Shown: positions 1 to 7,090 of the stretch, piece by piece | How positions within the stretch are numbered: the stretch's first letter is position 1 | Layout of the letters: each line of letters opens with the position of its first letter | Origin: Bradyrhizobium sp. CCBAU 51627 | GTDB taxonomy: Bacteria > Pseudomonadota > Alphaproteobacteria > Rhizobiales > Xanthobacteraceae | DNA: 64,000 nt | NCBI RefSeq assembly: GCF_028128765.1 | Contig: NZ_LBJG01000024.1 | Span: 1,302,001-1,366,000 of the forward strand | Reading direction: 5' to 3' | Notes under the pieces: generated by a model | Told to the model about the DNA's origin: nothing | The model's input: the letters and a program-made list of their open reading frames with translations, nothing else | Database searches by the model: none | Program-made: the position numbers and the translations under genes

Positions 1-1007
1 TCATACGCGTACGCCCAGTAGTCGGGCTCGTAAGCATAGGACCAGAACGTGTAGTCGAAAATGTCGGAATAGGCGTACGGCCAGAACACGGGCCCGAGCC
101 ATGCCACGAACACCGCGGGATGGCGGTGTCGCCAGGCCTGCCGGGGAGCCCAGCCGCTCTCGCGGGTGGTGAGCGCCGCTTGGGTTTGCGCAGTCACCTG
201 CTGACGGAAGGGCTCGGTAAACCGCCCGCGCTGGGCGGCCTGCACGGCGGCCGCAGTCGCTGGCGTGCGCCCGGCCGGAGCCTGTAATCCAAGCCGCTGT
301 TGGCGCGCGATGTCGCTTTGCTGCGCACGCTGCTCACGCTCGAGCAGGCGGTTCTGCGTCTGCAGCGTCCGTTGCTGCTCGCGCAACGCCCGCGCGCCTT
401 CCGGCTTCTGCGACTGGAGCTGCTGCACGCGCTGCTGCAAGCGATCGATGCGGCTCTGGCGCTCCGCGGTCTGGCGCGACAGCACCTCGCGCTGCCGTTG
501 CTGCACCACCTGCTGGCGCTGTTGAATCTGCTGCTGATGCTGTTGTGCTCGCTGTTCGATCTGATCCCGTCGCGATAACCGTTGGCTCACGGCTGCCGGT
601 GCGTTCGGGCGCGAGGGGGCGGCGATATGCGGCGGCCGCGATACCATGGCGGGACGTTGCTGCGCCCGATGGAATTCAGGCCGCGGCGCTGCGAAGTGCG
701 GGGCGGCTCGCGGTGGGGGCGCAGCGAAGTGTGGGGCCGGGCGCGGTTGCGGTGCGGCGAAATGTGGGGCCATCGCCGGCCGCTGCGGCATGGAGGGCGG
801 GTGGAACGCCGGGGCGGCGGGGCGTGCCATGACTGGTGGCGCTGCCGGGCGGGCCATGGCCGGTGGTGCTGCTGGCCGTGGTGCCGGGGCAGGGCCGGGT
901 GGTCCGCCCCTTCCGTGGCCTGGTCCTTGGGCGAACGCGCCGACGCTCGTCACCAGCATCGAGATACCAACGAAGACAGCCGTAAGGCAAACGCCACGCG
1001 GAAGCAT
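1..1007 (-). CDS. Secreted Pro/Ala/Gln-rich protein with central coiled coil (partial, C-terminus cut by window edge)
   Basis: An open frame runs from an ATG at 1007 to the window edge without a stop (335 codons visible). It opens with a signal peptide (MLPRGVCLTAVFVGIS..., hydrophobic core, AFA cleavage site near residue 26). About 100 residues dominated by Pro, Ala and Arg follow, with repeated PHFAAP-type units. Then comes a Gln/Arg-rich stretch of about 100 residues (QQRQQVVQQRQ, LQQRVQQLQSQK) that should form a coiled coil. The visible end is aromatic (FWPYAYSDIFDYTFW), a tail I associate with bradyrhizobial exported proteins, some carrying LTXXQ (Spy/CpxP-like) motifs; no LTXXQ motif is seen here. 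Probably periplasmic; function unknown. The low-complexity composition produces long spurious frames on the other strand. Confidence 0.7.
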   Translation of the reverse strand, partial: MLPRGVCLTAVFVGISMLVTSVGAFAQGPGHGRGGPPGPAPAPRPAAPPAMARPAAPPVMARPAAPAFHPPSMPQRPAMAPHFAAPQPRPAPHFAAPPPRAAPHFAAPRPEFHRAQQRPAMVSRPPHIAAPSRPNAPAAVSQRLSRRDQIEQRAQQHQQQIQQRQQVVQQRQREVLSRQTAERQSRIDRLQQRVQQLQSQKPEGARALREQQRTLQTQNRLLEREQRAQQSDIARQQRLGLQAPAGRTPATAAAVQAAQRGRFTEPFRQQVTAQTQAALTTRESGWAPRQAWRHRHPAVFVAWLGPVFWPYAYSDIFDYTFWSYAYEPDYWAYAY

Positions 1008-1114
1008 GATTGTCGCTCCCAGCTCATAATCGCCCACGACGTTTCAACGCACAGCTAGCGGAATCGTTCGTTGCTGGCCACGCCCGGCATTGCGATTTTC
1101 CGACGCAGACAACC

Positions 1115-2329
1115 TCAGGAGAAATCCTGCGTCAGGGTCGTGGCGAAGCGTTCGAGCGCCCAGTCGACCTGGTCGCTGGTGATCACCAGCGGCGGGGCGA
1201 TGCGGATCGTGTGCTCATGGGTATCCTTGGCGAGGATGCCCTTGGCCTGGAGCGCCTCGCAGTAGCGGCGGGCGCGGCCGGCTTCCGGATGCAGCTCGAC
1301 AGCCAGCATCAGGCCGCGCCCGCGCACCTCGCGGATCGTGTTGGCGCGGATGTCTTTCAGGCCGTCCAGAAAGCGCGCGCCTTGCCTCGCCGCGTTCTCG
1401 ATCATGCCTTCCTCGACCAGCACGCGCAGGGCGGCGCGCGCCACCGCGCAGGCCAGCGGGTTGCCGCCGAAGGTTGAGCCATGCTGCCCGGGTCTCAATG
1501 TGCCGAGCACGTCGTTGTTCGAGAGCACGGCTGAGACGGGATAGAAGCCGCCGGACAAGGCCTTGCCGAGCAGCGTCACGTCCGCCTCGATGCCCTCGTG
1601 CTGCTCGGCCAGCAGCTTGCCGGTGCGGCCGAGCCCGGTCTGGATCTCGTCGAGCACCAGCATCACGTTGTTGGCGGTGCAGAGCTCCCTCCCTTTCGTG
1701 AAATAGCCTGAAGGGGGAATGATGACACCGGCTTCGCCCTGGATCGGCTCGACCAGAAAGGCGACGGTGTTTCGAGTGATTGCCTCCTCCAGCGCCGCGG
1801 CATCGCCGAACGGGATGACCTTGAAGCCCGGCGCGAACGGCCCGAAGTGCTTGCGGGTCTCGGGGTCGGTTGAAAAGCCGACGATGCCCAGCGTGCGTCC
1901 GTGGAAATTATTGGCGCAGACGATGATCTCGGCCTGGCCATCAGGCACCCCCTTCACCTCATAGCCCCATTTGCGGACCGACTTGATTGCGCTTTCGACA
2001 GCCTCGGCGCCGCTGTTCATCGGCAGCACCTTGTGCGAGCCGGTGAGCGCCGCGATCTCTTCGTAGAAGGGGGCGAGCTGGTCGTTGTGGAAGGCGCGCG
2101 AGGTGAGCGTCAGCCTGTGTGCCTGCTCGACCATCGCCGCCAGGATCTTGGGGTGGCAGTGGCCCTGGCTGACCGCGGAATAGGCGGAGAGGCAATCGAG
2201 ATAACGGTTGCCTTCGGTATCCCAGACCCAGACGCCTTCGCCGCGCGACAGGACGACCCCGATCGGCTCGTAATTGTAGGTGCCAAGGCGCCTTTCGGTT
2301 GCGAGGAAATCAATAACCGACGGGCCCAT
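1115..2329 (-). CDS. rocD: Ornithine aminotransferase (ornithine--oxo-acid transaminase)
   Basis: A PLP-dependent class III aminotransferase of 404 aa that moves the delta-amino group of ornithine to 2-oxoglutarate, giving glutamate semialdehyde, in cytoplasmic arginine/ornithine catabolism. Visible family features are the N-terminal TYNYEPIGVVLSRGEGVWVWD segment, NNFHGRT, EPIQGEAGV, the cofactor aspartate in LVLDEIQTGLGRTG and the PLP lysine in LLGKALSGGFYP (about residue 256). Length is normal. A GTG three codons upstream (2338) is possible, but the ATG at 2329 has a GGAG eight bases before it, so I chose it. Genes of arginine breakdown that often accompany it are not beside it; the gene stands alone, so regulation cannot be read from context. 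Confidence 0.9.
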   Translation of the reverse strand: MGPSVIDFLATERRLGTYNYEPIGVVLSRGEGVWVWDTEGNRYLDCLSAYSAVSQGHCHPKILAAMVEQAHRLTLTSRAFHNDQLAPFYEEIAALTGSHKVLPMNSGAEAVESAIKSVRKWGYEVKGVPDGQAEIIVCANNFHGRTLGIVGFSTDPETRKHFGPFAPGFKVIPFGDAAALEEAITRNTVAFLVEPIQGEAGVIIPPSGYFTKGRELCTANNVMLVLDEIQTGLGRTGKLLAEQHEGIEADVTLLGKALSGGFYPVSAVLSNNDVLGTLRPGQHGSTFGGNPLACAVARAALRVLVEEGMIENAARQGARFLDGLKDIRANTIREVRGRGLMLAVELHPEAGRARRYCEALQAKGILAKDTHEHTIRIAPPLVITSDQVDWALERFATTLTQDFS

Positions 2330-2544
2330 CTTCGCCACTCCATTGCTGCGCTGCGGCGTTTGCCGGCCGCGCTCAGCTTAATGTGGGTATCGGCCGCAAC
2401 GTGCGGAAGCTTTCATATGCCGATGATGCGGCATGGTCAGATTTGCTCGAAATGTCAGATGGTTCTGCCGAGCCACAGGTCATCCTTGGCCAACCCGCGG
2501 TCTACTGTGCATGGGGTTGTTTTCGACTTTTTTGTTTTGGGACC

Positions 2545-3819
2545 TCATCCGATCGCGCAGGGCACGCTCAAAAAGCCGCGGAACCGGACCCGTCCGCCCC
2601 GCTCCGGTGCGCCGCTGACGGCATAGTCCGGGAAACGCGCCAGGAAGCGCGAGATCGCAATCGCGCCTTCGAGCCGTGCCAGCGCCATGCCGGCGCATTG
2701 ATGCGCACCGGTGGCAAAGGCGAGATGCCGGTTCGGCGTGCGCGCGACATCGAATGTTTCGGGGGCGGGAAACTGCGCGGGGTCCCGGTTGGCAGCTCCA
2801 ATGCACAGCGTCACTGACGTGCCAGCCTCGAGCGTGACGCCGCCGAGCTCGACCCGCTCGGTGGTCATGCGGTTGCCGAGCTGGTTCGAGCTTTCGTAGC
2901 GCAGCACCTCCTCGACGGCGGTCCTGATCAGGTCGGGATTGTCGATCAGCCGCTGCTTCTGATCCGGATTGCGGTCCAGCGCAACGAGGCCGTTGCCGAT
3001 CAGATTGGTCGTGGTCTCGTGGCCGGCATTGAGCAGGAAGATGCAGTTGTGCAGCAGCTCCTTCTCGGTCAACCGCTCGCCATTCTCCTCGCCCTGGATC
3101 AGGCGCGTCAGCACGTCACGATCAGGATTGCCCGGCTTCTCGCGCCGCCGCGCGACCAGCGTCTGGAGATAGACAAGGAAGTCCGTCACCGCCTTGTTGC
3201 CGCGTGCGGCCGCCTCGGGTGATACGACCGGCTCGAGTGCGCCAAGGATCGCCAGCGACCAGTCGCGCAGCGGCGCACGCTCCTCATGCGGGACGTCGAG
3301 CAAATTGCCGATCACCTCGATCGGGATCGAGGCGGCCAAATCCTCGATCAGTTCGCAATGGCCCTTCGCGGCGATGGCATCGAGCAGGCCGTCGACGAGC
3401 TTGATGAGGTCGCCTTCCATGCTGGCAATCGCCCGCGGCGACAGCGCGCCCATGATCAGGCGGCGCACTCTTGTATGCGAAGGCGGGTCGTTGAAGACGA
3501 GGCTCGTCGTGTGGTGCTCGTAGAGCGGCGTGTCGCCATATTTCGGTGCGAACTCGCGCTTCTTGTCGGAGCTGAAGGACTTCGTGTTCTTGTAGGTGGT
3601 GACGAGATCGTCATAGCGCGTCAGGAACACGGTGCCGTTCGGCAGCCGCTTGACCGGCTCGTTCTCCCGCAATGCACGATAGGTCGGATAGGGGTTGTCG
3701 TAGAACTCCGGCGTCAGCTTCTCGAGGTCGAAGCTCGCCGCCAGCTCCTTCGCATCTGCGTTCATCCCGTTATACTCGCCGGTTAAAGCCGTTATGCCGT
3801 TTTTCTTGTTCTGGTTCAT
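2545..3819 (-). CDS. Cytochrome P450 (class I bacterial type)
   Basis: A soluble heme monooxygenase of 424 aa. It shows the I-helix oxygen-activation motif AGHETT (265-270), the ExxR pair (E304, R307) and the heme-binding loop FATGAHQCAG with the thiolate cysteine at 375. No reductase or ferredoxin is fused or adjacent, so it must borrow electrons from proteins elsewhere. An internal ATG at 3765 (MNADAKEL) could be the true start; neither start has a convincing ribosome-binding site. It is divergent from the split ThDP decarboxylase at 3871 with only about 50 bp between, so a shared control region and a shared pathway are plausible. Substrate unknown. Confidence 0.9.
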   Translation of the reverse strand: MNQNKKNGITALTGEYNGMNADAKELAASFDLEKLTPEFYDNPYPTYRALRENEPVKRLPNGTVFLTRYDDLVTTYKNTKSFSSDKKREFAPKYGDTPLYEHHTTSLVFNDPPSHTRVRRLIMGALSPRAIASMEGDLIKLVDGLLDAIAAKGHCELIEDLAASIPIEVIGNLLDVPHEERAPLRDWSLAILGALEPVVSPEAAARGNKAVTDFLVYLQTLVARRREKPGNPDRDVLTRLIQGEENGERLTEKELLHNCIFLLNAGHETTTNLIGNGLVALDRNPDQKQRLIDNPDLIRTAVEEVLRYESSNQLGNRMTTERVELGGVTLEAGTSVTLCIGAANRDPAQFPAPETFDVARTPNRHLAFATGAHQCAGMALARLEGAIAISRFLARFPDYAVSGAPERGGRVRFRGFLSVPCAIG

Positions 3820-3870
3820 GCGTGCACGCGTCTACACTCTCCGAACCTTGCTAGCCGACCGGACAGGAAA

Positions 3871-4413
3871 ATGCACGCCCGCCCTGATGCTGCCGACACG
3901 GCGCCGAACTGGCCCGACGATATTTTCGCGACCTTGCAACGCTTCGACGTCCGGCAGGTGCCCTATGTGCCCGATGCCGGCCATTCGAAGCTGATCCAGT
4001 GCGTGCTGAGCTCCTCCACGATGCGCGGCATTCCGCTCACGACGGAGGAGGAGGGTGTGGCGCTGCTCGCCGGTGCCTGGGCCGGTGGCCAGCGCGGCGT
4101 CTTGCTGATGCAGTCGAGCGGCGTCGGCAATTGCATCAACATGCTGTCGCTGATCCCGATCCTGCGCTTTCCCTTCCTCACGCTCATCACCATGCGCGGC
4201 GAGTGGGGCGAGTTCAATCCCTGGCAGGTGCCGATGGGCTCGACTACGCAAGGAGTGCTCGAACTCTCGGGCATCAAGGTGATGCGCGCCTCGAACGCAG
4301 CCGAAGTGCCGGCGGTGCTGGAAGCGGCTGCGGCGCAGGCCTACAACGCACTCACGCCCACCGCCGTCCTGCTGTCGCAGCGCCTGATCGGCGCCAAGGT
4401 TTTCACCAAATGA
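3871..4413 (+). CDS. ThDP-dependent 2-oxo acid decarboxylase, alpha (Pyr-domain) subunit, ComD/phosphonopyruvate decarboxylase-like
   Basis: A 180 aa stand-alone pyrimidine-binding domain of a thiamine-diphosphate enzyme. The segment TTEEEGVALLAGAWAGG carries the conserved glutamate that activates ThDP, followed by LMQSSGVGNCINML, typical of sulfopyruvate (ComD) and phosphonopyruvate decarboxylases. An AGGA precedes the ATG. It overlaps the beta-subunit gene by four bases (ATGA), so the two are translationally coupled and should form one heteromeric enzyme. The methanogen sulfopyruvate decarboxylase has the same two-gene split. The true substrate cannot be told from sequence; another 2-oxo acid is possible. 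Confidence 0.8.
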   Translation: MHARPDAADTAPNWPDDIFATLQRFDVRQVPYVPDAGHSKLIQCVLSSSTMRGIPLTTEEEGVALLAGAWAGGQRGVLLMQSSGVGNCINMLSLIPILRFPFLTLITMRGEWGEFNPWQVPMGSTTQGVLELSGIKVMRASNAAEVPAVLEAAAAQAYNALTPTAVLLSQRLIGAKVFTK

Positions 4414-5000
4414 GCAAGGCCAATCTGCTTGATCGCCGCCAGGTGGTCTCCGCGCTGCTTGAGAACCGCAAGGACGTCGTTGCCATCGGCGGCCTCGGGG
4501 CCTCGACCAACGACATCACCGCCGCCGGCGACCACGCCCGCAACTTCTATCTCTGGGGCGGCATGGGCGGCGCTGCGATGATCGGCCTCGGGCTCGCGCT
4601 GGCACAGCCGGAGTTGCCGGTCCTGGTCATTACCGGCGATGGCGAGATGTTGATGGGGATGGGCAGTCTCGCCACTATCGGGCTGCAAAAGCCGGCCAAC
4701 CTCTCGATCGCAGTACTCGACAACGAGGCCTATGGTGAGACCGGCGGCCAGACCAGCCACACCTCTGCCGCTGCCGACCTTGTCGGCGTCGCCAAGGCCT
4801 GCGGCATCGCCGACAGCCGGGCGATCTCAACCATGGCCGAGGTGGAGGCCTTTGCCAAAGCCGTTCACGACCTCACGGCAGGGCCGCGATTTGCCAATGT
4901 GAAGATCGATAGCGCCAATCTGGAGCGCATCCTGCCGACCCGGGACGGGACTTACATCCTCAACCGGATTCGGGGGGACCTCGGCTTTCAGCCCATTTAA
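4410..5000 (+). CDS. ThDP-dependent 2-oxo acid decarboxylase, beta (PP-domain) subunit, ComE-like
   Basis: A 196 aa diphosphate-binding domain, the partner of the preceding gene. It contains the ThDP/Mg motif that begins GDGEMLMGMG and ends about 27 residues later in LDNEAYGETGG, plus the upstream GGMGGA turn. The start is the ATG that overlaps the previous stop (ATGA); an open frame continues upstream but lies inside the alpha gene. The C-terminus ends with the run LERILPTRDGTYI, similar to phosphonopyruvate decarboxylases. Together with the alpha subunit it should decarboxylate a 2-oxo acid to an aldehyde in the cytoplasm. The divergent P450 next door is a possible pathway partner (inference). 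Confidence 0.8.
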   Translation: MSKANLLDRRQVVSALLENRKDVVAIGGLGASTNDITAAGDHARNFYLWGGMGGAAMIGLGLALAQPELPVLVITGDGEMLMGMGSLATIGLQKPANLSIAVLDNEAYGETGGQTSHTSAAADLVGVAKACGIADSRAISTMAEVEAFAKAVHDLTAGPRFANVKIDSANLERILPTRDGTYILNRIRGDLGFQPI

Positions 5001-5099
5001 GTCGCCCCAGTCCTGCTCGCAGGCCTTGCAGGTGAGGCCAATTTCTACTTATTATACAACGCATTCAGGTTGCGATGCAGCATAGTGCTTGACTTTCGC

Positions 5100-5123
5100 G
5101 CTAGTGAGTGCTTACTCACTAGC
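5100..5123. promoter_or_regulatory. Perfect inverted repeat, likely TetR operator
   Basis: GCTAGTGAGT - GCTT - ACTCACTAGC: two perfect 10-base arms around a 4-base spacer, ending directly against the ATG at 5124. A TTGACT at 5089-5094 upstream could be a -35 element, which would place the operator over the -10 region and the transcript start near the ATG. TGAGT/ACTCA half-sites are usual for TetR repressors of RND pumps, so autoregulation of the regulator-adaptor-pump operon is the simple reading. Confidence 0.75.
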
Positions 5124-5825
5124 ATGAGCTCATTGCGTATGACGAGCGACCTGAGGCGTCAATTGATCCTCGGTGCCGCGAAACGCTGCTTTGCCCGACA
5201 CGGGTATAACGGCACCACGACCAAGAGCGTGGCGGCCGCTGCTGCCATTTCCGAGGCGCTGCTGTTCAAGCATTTCCCGTCCAAGGCGGCGCTCTACGCC
5301 GAAATCCTGAGTGACGAATGCGAAGCGGACCCGGCGTTGACCGAGCTCCTCGAGCGGGAGCCGTCGACGGCGACCCTGGTCGAACTGATCCGCGGCATGG
5401 TCCAGCATTTCCTGCTGATTGCCGACGGTCCCGACCAGGAGGAAGCGCAACGCCTGCGACTGATGGCTACCAGTCATCTGGATGACGGCGAGTTCGCACG
5501 GTTGCTCTATGCCAAGATCGAGACGCTGATTGGACCGATCTTCGTCGCCTCGCTCGATCGCGCCGTCGCCGCCGGCGATGCGCGGGCCTGTGGCAGTGAA
5601 CCGCTCAACCTTTTCTGGTTTGCGCATCATACGGTGATGACAACTGCGCTGACCAGACTGCCCTCCCTGCCGTGTCTTGCCTATGGCAGGCCGAACGATC
5701 TGGAGCGGCAGCTTTGTGAGTTTCTCCTGAGAGGCATCGGACTTAACGACGCCGCAATTGCTTCGCATCTGGGCCACGATCAGGCCGCTTGTGCGGGCAA
5801 GGCGGCGATTGCAGAAAGCGTATGA
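5124..5825 (+). CDS. TetR/AcrR-family repressor of the adjacent RND efflux operon
   Basis: A 233 aa regulator. The N-terminal helix-turn-helix runs from about residue 10 to 55 (ILGAAKRCFARHGYNGTTTK, then AISEALLFKHFPSKAALYAE), with a ligand-binding C-terminal half of low conservation. The start could be ATG 5124 or ATG 5139; neither has a Shine-Dalgarno sequence, and the operator palindrome abuts 5124, so the message may be leaderless. It overlaps the adaptor gene by four bases (ATGA), so it is the first gene of the efflux operon and very likely represses it. The inducing ligand is unknown. Confidence 0.85.
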   Translation: MSSLRMTSDLRRQLILGAAKRCFARHGYNGTTTKSVAAAAAISEALLFKHFPSKAALYAEILSDECEADPALTELLEREPSTATLVELIRGMVQHFLLIADGPDQEEAQRLRLMATSHLDDGEFARLLYAKIETLIGPIFVASLDRAVAAGDARACGSEPLNLFWFAHHTVMTTALTRLPSLPCLAYGRPNDLERQLCEFLLRGIGLNDAAIASHLGHDQAACAGKAAIAESV

Positions 5826-7021
5826 CAATGAACATCGTAACCGAACACAAGATTTCGGGCGAACCGATCGACAGCAAGGCTCCCAAGCGTCCGGTCCGGC
5901 CGGTGCTGTGGTTCATCATCGTCGGCACGCTCCTCGGCGCGCTCGTCGGTGGTCTCGTCTGGTTCAATTATTTCCGCGGCCAGATGATCAAGCAGTTCTT
6001 CGCCAACAACAAGCCGCCGCCGACGCTGGTCACCGCAGCGGAAGCGAAATCCGAGGTGGTGCCGAACCTGCTCACCGCAGTTGGCGGCCTTGCCGCCGTG
6101 CACCAGGTCGACGTCACCGCCGACGTCAACGGCCGCGTCACCGAGATCAAGTTCGAGCCCGGCGCCCATGTCGAGGCCGGCACCCCGCTGGTGCAGTTGT
6201 TCGACGCGCCGGAGCAGGGCGACCTCGCCAATTACAAGGCGCAGGCTACCGTCGCGCAGCTTTCGCTGGATCGCGCCAAGCAATTGGCGTCGCGCCAGTT
6301 CGGCCCGCAGGCAACCGTCGACCAGGCGCAGGCCGCGTACGATCAGGCGCTCGCCGGCATCGCGAAGACCGAAGCGCTGATCTCGCAGAAGCTGGTGCGC
6401 GCGCCGTTCTCCGGCGAACTCGGCGTCCGTAAGGTCGAGGTCGGCCAGTATCTGACCGCCGGTACTGCGATCGTGTCGTTGACCGATCTGTCGGAACTGT
6501 GGGCCAACTTCACGGTGACGGAAAAGGACTCCGCAAGCCTCAAGGTCGGCCAGCCGGTCCGGCTGAAGGTCGACGCTTATCCGGGCCGCACCTTCGACGG
6601 CAAGATCACCACCATCGAGCCGCAGATTGCGGCCGACACCCGCAACATCCGCGTGCAGGCGACGATCGCCAATCCGGAGAAGATCCTGAAGCCCGGCATG
6701 TTCGTGACCACCACCGTGGTGCTGCCGGACAAGCCGGCCGTGATCACCGTTCCGGAAACGGCGGTGGACTACACGCTGTATGGCGACTCCGTATTCGTGA
6801 TCACCGAGAAGAAGGAAGCGGACGGCAAGACCAGCCTCTCTGCAGTGCGGACGTTCGTGCAGACCGGTAACCGCGTCAACGGTCGCGCCGAGATCATCAA
6901 GGGCGTCAAGGCGGGCGACAAGGTCGTTGCCGTCGGTCAGCTCAAGCTGCAATCGGGCGCCGCGGTGGCGATTTCGACCGATCCGGCTCCGCAGATCCCC
7001 GCGCAGCCGCCGCGCTATTGA
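5822..7021 (+). CDS. RND efflux periplasmic adaptor subunit (MexA/AcrA/HlyD type)
   Basis: A 399 aa membrane-fusion protein. One N-terminal membrane anchor (about residues 25-47, PVLWFIIVGTLLGALVGG) is followed by a lipoyl half-motif (VDVTADVNGRVTEIKFEPG), a short alpha-hairpin rich in Ala/Gln (about 120-180), the second lipoyl half (VRAPFSGELGVRKVEVGQYL) and a beta-barrel domain ending near KVVAVGQLKLQSG. It links the inner-membrane pump encoded next to an outer-membrane channel. The ATG overlaps the regulator stop (ATGA). A second ATG two codons later is an alternative start. Confidence 0.9.
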   Translation: MTMNIVTEHKISGEPIDSKAPKRPVRPVLWFIIVGTLLGALVGGLVWFNYFRGQMIKQFFANNKPPPTLVTAAEAKSEVVPNLLTAVGGLAAVHQVDVTADVNGRVTEIKFEPGAHVEAGTPLVQLFDAPEQGDLANYKAQATVAQLSLDRAKQLASRQFGPQATVDQAQAAYDQALAGIAKTEALISQKLVRAPFSGELGVRKVEVGQYLTAGTAIVSLTDLSELWANFTVTEKDSASLKVGQPVRLKVDAYPGRTFDGKITTIEPQIAADTRNIRVQATIANPEKILKPGMFVTTTVVLPDKPAVITVPETAVDYTLYGDSVFVITEKKEADGKTSLSAVRTFVQTGNRVNGRAEIIKGVKAGDKVVAVGQLKLQSGAAVAISTDPAPQIPAQPPRY

Positions 7022-7090
7022 CAAGACACTCGCGTGGTCCGGCTTGGCCGGATCACGCTTCTTGAGACAAAAGAAATCGAGATCGCCGCG

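Noticed and set aside
2339..2544. Promoter search in the gap upstream of rocD
   Set aside because: No -35/-10 pair with acceptable spacing was convincing; nothing else is seen in this 200-base stretch.
5000..5060. Terminator after the ComE-like gene
   Set aside because: Short GC pairings exist (CCTGCTCGCAGG) but no T-run and no stable stem.
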